Made by a program: the position numbers and the translations under genes
Assembly (NCBI RefSeq): GCF_018320785.1
Contig: NC_054881.1
Coordinates: forward strand, 42,322,424-42,386,423
DNA from: Cheilinus undulatus
Lineage: Eukaryota > Chordata > Actinopteri > Labriformes > Labridae
Reading direction: 5' to 3'
DNA: 64,000 nucleotides
In this document: positions 59,158-64,000 of the stretch, one piece after another
Numbering within the stretch: the first letter of the stretch is position 1
Layout of the letters: the number at the start of each line of letters is the position of its first letter
The notes under the pieces: generated by a model
What the model saw: the letters and a program-made list of their open reading frames with translations, nothing else
Told to the model about the DNA's origin: nothing
Database searches by the model: none

Positions 59158-59249
59158 GAGGGGTATTGCACAAAACCAGGATAAGGGATTAAGCCAGTAA
59201 ATATTGGTTATCCTGGATGTCCTCATCCTACTTTTGTGCAATACCCCTC
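59158..59249. mobile_element. Small foldback MITE
   Basis: gaggggtattgcacaaaa at 59158-59175 is repeated exactly inverted at 59232-59249, giving 18-bp ends around 56 bp. Size and structure fit a miniature inverted-repeat element; the family is unknown. Confidence 0.7.
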
Positions 59250-59528
59250 TGGCCTGAATGCAAAATGCAAAATGTAATCTTTTGACAGCAGTAATACATA
59301 TAGTGAATCATTTCTCTAAAAGTGTCATTGTTAGAATAATACTGACATTGTTTTATTCTAGATAATTTAAACATGAATGTGATCACTGGTGTCTGGAGCT
59401 GTTATATAAAGAGCTTATATAATCACTAAAACATCAGAATAGATGTTTATGGGTGGTGAGCAGGGTCATGTTTTTCTGGTTTTATTAGTATGTGTCTGTA
59501 CATGTGGATTTTTAATGTTTCTGATGAT

Positions 59529-60165
59529 TTTGCAACCCCGGTTCCAAAAATGATTGGGCCTGTGTAGACAATGATCATCAAATACCATAAACTCATATTT
59601 GATTCACAAAAGAATAGAAACATATCAGATGTTAAACTGAGACATTTTACCGTTTTATGATGATATTAGCTCATTTTGAATTTGCAGCAACACATCTCAA
59701 CAAAGTAGGGGCGGCGCCATGGTTACCATTGTGTAGCATCCCCTCCTCTTTTAACAACAGTCTGTAAACATCTGGGAAGTGAGGAGACCAGCTGATGGGA
59801 GAGGAATGTTGTCCCATTCTTGTCTGATGTAGGATTCTAGCTCCTCAACAGTCCTGGATCTAAAACCTCTACTTTCCAGGTGTTAGAGCTGCCCACGCCA
59901 TAGGCACTAATGCAACCCCATACCATCAGAGATGCAGGCTTTAGAGCTGAGCCAGGAGAACAAGCTGGATGCTCCCTCTCCTCTTTAGTCCACAGGACAC
60001 GGCGTCTGTGGTTTCCTCTGACCACAGAACAGTTTTCCATGTGGCCCCCTCAGCCTTGTCCCTTGCTCACAGAGATTTCTACAGATTCTCTGAATTTGTC
60101 GATGATATTATGGACTTTAGATGGAGGGGGATTCCAAGTCTTCCTGGTTTTACAGAATAAGGACA
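59529..60165 (-). mobile_element. Internally deleted Tc1-like transposon
   Basis: It starts with the terminal sequence gcaaccccggttccaaaaat. The minus strand keeps transposase fragments: HRRRVLWTKEEREHPAC and SLMVWGCISAYGVG, the latter around a DDE-domain motif of Tc1 enzymes. Large parts are deleted and frames are broken. It ends close to the presumed ythdc2 poly-A site. Confidence 0.85.
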
Positions 60166-60198
60166 TCAAGCAGAGAGCAGCCTTTAACCAGAATGTTT

Positions 60199-61024
60199 TT
60201 TATTTTTTCTGATCACATTAACACAATCATGGACATGACTAAACCAAACCCCGCCTCTACTTCTCCTCTTCATCATTTAAAAGAACGATCAAACACTAAG
60301 AACAGATTTCAGTTTACCATCAGTAAAAATTTGATGAATCAGCTGAAATTAATTCTCAAATCTATTCCGTGATGATCAGTGTGACCATCATCTGAGGCTT
60401 TAACATAAAGAACACTTAAACGCTCTGAATGAGCCGAGGAACATGCTAACGTGCTTAAACGGCACGCACACGGTGGACTGAACAGACACGGTTTATACGA
60501 AGAGGACACCATCAGAGAGTTCATTTCTATGGTCCACAGACCCTCAGGAGGATTTCTGGATGCTAAAGTAAAGAGCTACCAGAGTCTTAAAGCTGCATTT
60601 TTTTTTAAAGAAAGTGACCATATTTGGACAAGAAGGTGGAGCTAGAGAGGAATAAGGGTCTCCGCCCTCTTGTCCAGTTATGGTCATTTCTGGCTCCACA
60701 AATTCAACAAACAGCAGATTTTTCAAATGAATGTCCCAAAGGAGAGTCTGACTCAATAACGATAACATCCACTTCTATAAACAACCTTCATTAAAATAAA
60801 ACTAACAAACTGGATTAGATCTGATATTAATGTGGAGTCAGACAGTCTGACAGGAACAGAGGGAGAGTACCGTCAAGAACAGGATCAGTAAACACAAAAT
60901 CCAACAGAGGAGCAATCTAACTTTGACTGAACGACCTCTGTACGGTTTAAATAAACAATAAAATATCATAACGGCATAAATATACGTCTCAATGTCCGTC
61001 TACAGCCTCAGACCAGACGTCTTC
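60199..61024 (-). other. ythdc2: ythdc2 3' untranslated region (end inferred)
   Basis: Follows the ythdc2 stop codon. AATAAA on minus at 60204-60199 is a candidate poly-A signal, giving a 3' UTR of about 830 nt. No other gene in the interval. Confidence 0.5.
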
Positions 61025-61087
61025 TTACTGAGCAGAGGCCCTGTCCCACAGCAACAACAGCTGACTGCCTGCATGAGGCTCCAGCTC
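61025..61087 (-). CDS. ythdc2: ythdc2 last coding exon
   Basis: Twenty codons ELEPHAGSQLLLLWDRASAQ and TAA at 61027-61025. Acceptor TTGCAG. The ELEP...LLLLW tail matches the end of YTHDC2; it is shorter than the mammalian C-terminus by a few residues. Confidence 0.92.
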   Translation of the reverse strand, partial: ELEPHAGSQLLLLWDRASAQ

Positions 61088-63920
61088 CTGCAAGACAAAG
61101 GCCAGGGATTAATAACTTTGAAATATGGTTAAAAACTTAACACCTGCGAGATAAAACCCAGGAATAAATAACTTTAAAATATGGTCAAAATTTAACTGCA
61201 AGACAAAGCCCAGGGATGAATAACTTCGAAGTATTGTCAGAACTTAACACCTGCAAGATAAAACACAGGGATTAATAGCTTTAACATATGGCCAAAACTT
61301 AACACCTGCAAGACAAAATCCAGGGATTAATTCCTACAAAATATGTCAAAACATTCAACAACTGCAAGACCAAACCCATCAATTAAAACTCCAAATATGG
61401 TCAAAACATACTCCAGAATTAGGTAAAAAAAATTCAACACCTGTAAGACAAAACCCAGGGAATATAAATTTAAAATATGGTCAAAAATTGACTACAAGAC
61501 AAAACCCAGGGGTTAAGAAATCCAAAGTATGGCCAAAAGATTCAACAACTGTAAGACGAAACCCAGGGATTTATACCTCCAGAATGTGGTCAAAAATCTT
61601 AAACACCTGCAAGACAAACCCCAGGGATTAATTGCTGTAAAATATCACCAGAACACCTGCTAGGTAAACCCAGGAATTATTTTCTCCAAATACGATCAGA
61701 ACATCTAACTCCTGTTTGGTTGTTTGTTGTAGTTTACCTGTCCGTCCCGGCTGATCTGGACCTTCTTGTGCTCGTTCCAGGGGTTCAGGATGTGCTGGCT
61801 GAAGTGAAACGGTAAACTCTCCATGTGGATCCAGTCTACGCTGAACACGCCCCCCAGACCCACCAGACCCCAGTCCTGACAGCTCTCCCTGCTGACCGCC
61901 GACGTCATACGGGCGTAACCCTGAGAGATAGACCACACCTCCATTAACCTTCACAGGTCCTAACCCACCTGCTGCAGGTGTCACATCCTCAAGGTCTTAC
62001 CTGGAAGTGTCCTGATCCCTGCACAGAGAAGATGAGGATGATGATGCTGTGGTCCATGAAGGCCCGGTTCAGCTTGGTCTCGTTGCTCGGTGTGGTGGAC
62101 CAGATCCCTCTCTGCTGGGAGATCTCGATGTTCCTCATGTTACTGCTCTTCATGATGAAATATCTGAGCGAGGGGAGGAGCTGCTGAGGAGACGCTGAGT
62201 GAGACACCTGCATGGATGAAGAGCACGGATAGAAACGTCATCAGTAAAGTTTATAGAAGAACTGATCAATAAGTAAAGCCAGAGAGAGACAGAGAGGGAT
62301 CTGCAGCTGCTGGTGGTCTACCACGGTCATGGATCGACATTTTCTCTGGTATTTAACAGTTAGATAAACCAGTTTTCTTCTAGTGGACCATCAGTGTCTC
62401 CAATCATCTCTTATTGTATCATCCCCGTCTTAAATCTTTTCCCAGGTCTCAGAAATACACACAGGTGTGTATGGGGGTTTATAAAGCTCCTTACCTTTCC
62501 AGAAGAGGCAGGACTATCAGTGGAAGTGTCCAGGATCCCAGAGGAGGAGGAGTTAGAGGAGGAGGCAGGGTCTTCTCCTGGCGTGGTCTCCTCCCGGCTC
62601 TTGGACTTCATGTGAAGATGTCCTGACCTCGCTGGAGTCCGACATGACCTGAGGACGAGGAAAAACAAACCTCTGATTTTAATGAATGGGAACAGGACCG
62701 AGGAGGACTGATAATGAGCTTTAGACTGTTTGTGGGCGGGGTTTCCTCATGGGGGTCAACCACACAGGTATATTAGCTTGGTCTGTTCTATAGACCATCA
62801 GTAGATCTTCATCACTGATGACTGGCTATGAATGAAACCGTTCAGAAGGAATGTGTCGTCTTAACATTCTCCTGATGAATTTTGTCATAATATCGATAAT
62901 AAATAAACGTACACAAAGATGGCCGTCGCTACCACCAAACATGGTGCTACCCTGTGGCCACCCCTGAGTTTATGTGTTGGTCCTCCTACCTCTCACTGCT
63001 GGACTGTGGCGGTATCTGGGCGCCGCTCCTGCAGGTCTTCACGGAGGTCTGAGGTACCTCCTCTGAGGACATGGGTCGAGGTCTCTGACCAATCCCCATG
63101 GGCTGCTGAAGCCCCGCCCCCTGCTCCTCTGCTGTTAGCACCTGAGGAACACAGATCACAGCTGATTGGTTTATTTATCCAACAGTTAAACTGGAGTCTG
63201 AGTGATCTATATTTATATTTATGTATTTAATATTTTCACCATAAACCATCAGGACCAGCAGCACAGAGCTGACTGGGTAAACTGGTGTGACTCTGAAAGA
63301 TTCAAATAAAAAAAGAAGAAGAAGACAGATAGCTGTTAGCAGTGAATGCTAGTTTGTTTTTCCCAGGTTAAATCCTGACAGAGCGCTCCTCAGATCTGTT
63401 CTCTGGTTCCGGAGTTCGGCGACCTTTAATCAACGTTTCACCTCAGAAATGTTCATTAATAAATAATAAAGTTAATAAATGTAAATGTGACTTTGACAGC
63501 CTCACAGAAGGTAGAGCTTGAACCCTCCGTGAGACTTCTGGTGGCCCCCCAGGGGGTCTGAGACCCAGGTTGGGAACCAATCTGTTCCATCCTCCTGTTG
63601 AGCGCCACACAGACTCAGGTTTGATAGAGAGGATACAGGAGGATGTTACTGCTCTCTGAACACACGGGGCGTTAGGACGCCATTGACCAGCAGACGACAG
63701 GAAGTCTGACATCTATGAAAACAAGCTCACTGTGAAATGTATGAAGGCTCTAGCTTTAATTTTAAATAAACTCAGACTTTAACGAAGGGAAGAGACGTAC
63801 CGTCACCAGCGTCCTGACCACGGCCTCGTCCTGCTGGCTCCACGGTTTAGACGGCCATCGGACTCTCCGGATGAACAGATTCTGCCACTTCTGCCTCAAA
63901 TCGAACACCAGACCAGCAGC
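61025..63920 (-). CDS. ythdc2: YTH domain-containing protein 2, C-terminal part (last six exons)
   Basis: YTHDC2 is an RNA helicase and m6A reader, best known for meiotic germ-cell function in mammals. Six exons give the last 292 residues: a conserved block AAGLVFDLRQKWQNLFIRRV, WPSKPWSQQDEAVVRTLVT, EEQGAGLQQPMGIGQRPRPM; a Ser-rich linker; then the whole YTH domain from RYFIMKSSNMRNIEISQQRG to the end. The m6A-cage tryptophans of GIWSTTPSN and VDWIHMESLP are present. FSVQGSGHFQ, LNPWNEHKKVQISRDGQ and the tail ELEPHAGSQLLLLWD favour YTHDC2 over YTHDC1 and the YTHDF proteins. The helicase, ankyrin and R3H parts lie beyond 64000. It is upstream of hmgcs1 on the same strand. Confidence 0.93.
61088..61690. 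repeat. Degenerate ~60-bp tandem repeat in the last ythdc2 intron
   Basis: About ten copies of a unit containing aacacctgcaagacaaaacc, cagggattaataac and aaaatatggtcaaaac, with many indels. It starts at the acceptor of the last exon and fills most of the intron. Confidence 0.88.
61738..61920 (-). CDS. ythdc2: ythdc2 exon, second from last (YTH domain, second half)
   Basis: Sixty-one codons: GYARMTSAVSRESCQDWGLV, GLGGVFSVDWIHMESLPFHF and ILNPWNEHKKVQISRDGQ. Contains the second cage tryptophan. Acceptor CTCAG, donor GTAAAC. Confidence 0.94.
62001..62207 (-). CDS. ythdc2: ythdc2 exon, third from last (YTH domain, first half)
   Basis: Sixty-nine codons: RYFIMKSSNMRNIEISQQRG, IWSTTPSNETKLNRAF and ILIFSVQGSGHFQ. 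Contains the first cage tryptophan. Acceptor TGCAG, donor GTAAGA. Confidence 0.94.
62495..62648 (-). CDS. ythdc2: ythdc2 exon, fourth from last (Ser-rich linker)
   Basis: SCRTPARSGHLHMKSKSREE then a Ser-rich stretch ending DSPASSGK. Low complexity and poorly conserved, placed by frame and splice sites. Acceptor CCTCAG, donor GTAAGG. Confidence 0.87.
62990..63141 (-). CDS. ythdc2: ythdc2 exon, fifth from last
   Basis: VLTAEEQGAGLQQPMGIGQR, PRPMSSEEVPQTSVK and IPPQSSSE. The LQQPxGIGQRPRPMSSEE block is conserved in YTHDC2. Acceptor CCTCAG, donor GTAGGA. Confidence 0.9.
63801..63920 (-). CDS. ythdc2: ythdc2 exon, sixth from last
   Basis: Forty codons: AAGLVFDLRQKWQNLFIRRV then RWPSKPWSQQDEAVVRTLVT. 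Acceptor TTTCAG, donor GTACGT. Beyond it, 63921-64000 is intron. Confidence 0.9.
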
Positions 63921-64000
63921 CTGAAACACAGAGACTTATTAATTCTTACATTAAAACAACAATTTATTAATTACTATATTGAACAAAAATTTATTAATTA

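Noticed and set aside
59837..60040. Intact transposase gene
   Set aside because: Only fragments around the VWGCIS motif remain; large parts of the enzyme are deleted.
61025..63920. YTHDC1 or a YTHDF protein
   Set aside because: The IMKSSNMRNIEISQQ start, FSVQGSGHFQ and the short C-terminal tail directly after the YTH domain fit YTHDC2.

Overview
The window is vertebrate nuclear DNA, almost certainly from a teleost fish. The genes are split by GT-AG introns, the predicted proteins are very close to vertebrate talin-1, HMG-CoA synthase and YTHDC2, and the spacers carry fish-type Tc1-like transposon remnants, a tRNA-derived SINE and many minisatellites. The species cannot be named from sequence alone. 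All three genes lie on the minus strand, so the transcription order is ythdc2 (3' part), hmgcs1 (complete), tln1 (5' half).

Positions 1-16302 hold 29 coding exons of tln1, residues 1 to about 1339 of a protein of roughly 2540 residues: the whole FERM head, the calpain-sensitive linker and rod bundles R1 to most of R6. The remainder lies beyond position 1. From 16303 to about 39150 there is no coding sequence. A strong minus-strand splice donor at 39152/39153 suggests a non-coding first exon and a first intron of about 23 kb. That interval is dominated by tandem arrays: 30-bp (18.87-22.10 kb), 21-bp TG-rich (23.49-24.03), 69-bp (24.15-25.44), 24-bp (26.54-26.95), 15-bp (27.01-28.11), a second 15-bp higher-order array (31.74-36.14) and 55-bp (37.19-37.92).

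Positions 40.2-41.9 kb are a 21-bp array of about 81 units between the tln1 5' region and the hmgcs1 3' end. It is flanked by two consensus CTCF-type motifs in divergent orientation. hmgcs1 occupies 47371-57125: nine coding exons encode 515 residues with the catalytic Glu95, Cys129 and His264 in place. A non-coding first exon sits below a TATA box and four inverted CCAAT boxes. Positions 57.5-60.2 kb hold AT-rich DNA with three transposon-derived elements. Positions 61025-63920 hold the last six exons of ythdc2, including the complete YTH domain.

The three genes have unrelated jobs: integrin activation and adhesion (tln1), sterol precursor synthesis (hmgcs1) and m6A-RNA regulation (ythdc2). 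Nothing suggests they work as a unit. The unusual feature is the density of minisatellites. Seven of the nine main arrays have units that are multiples of 3 bp, which creates long spurious ORFs of up to 608 codons. No new gene system was found. Exon borders were placed by hand from splice consensus, reading-frame continuity and family knowledge, without alignment tools.
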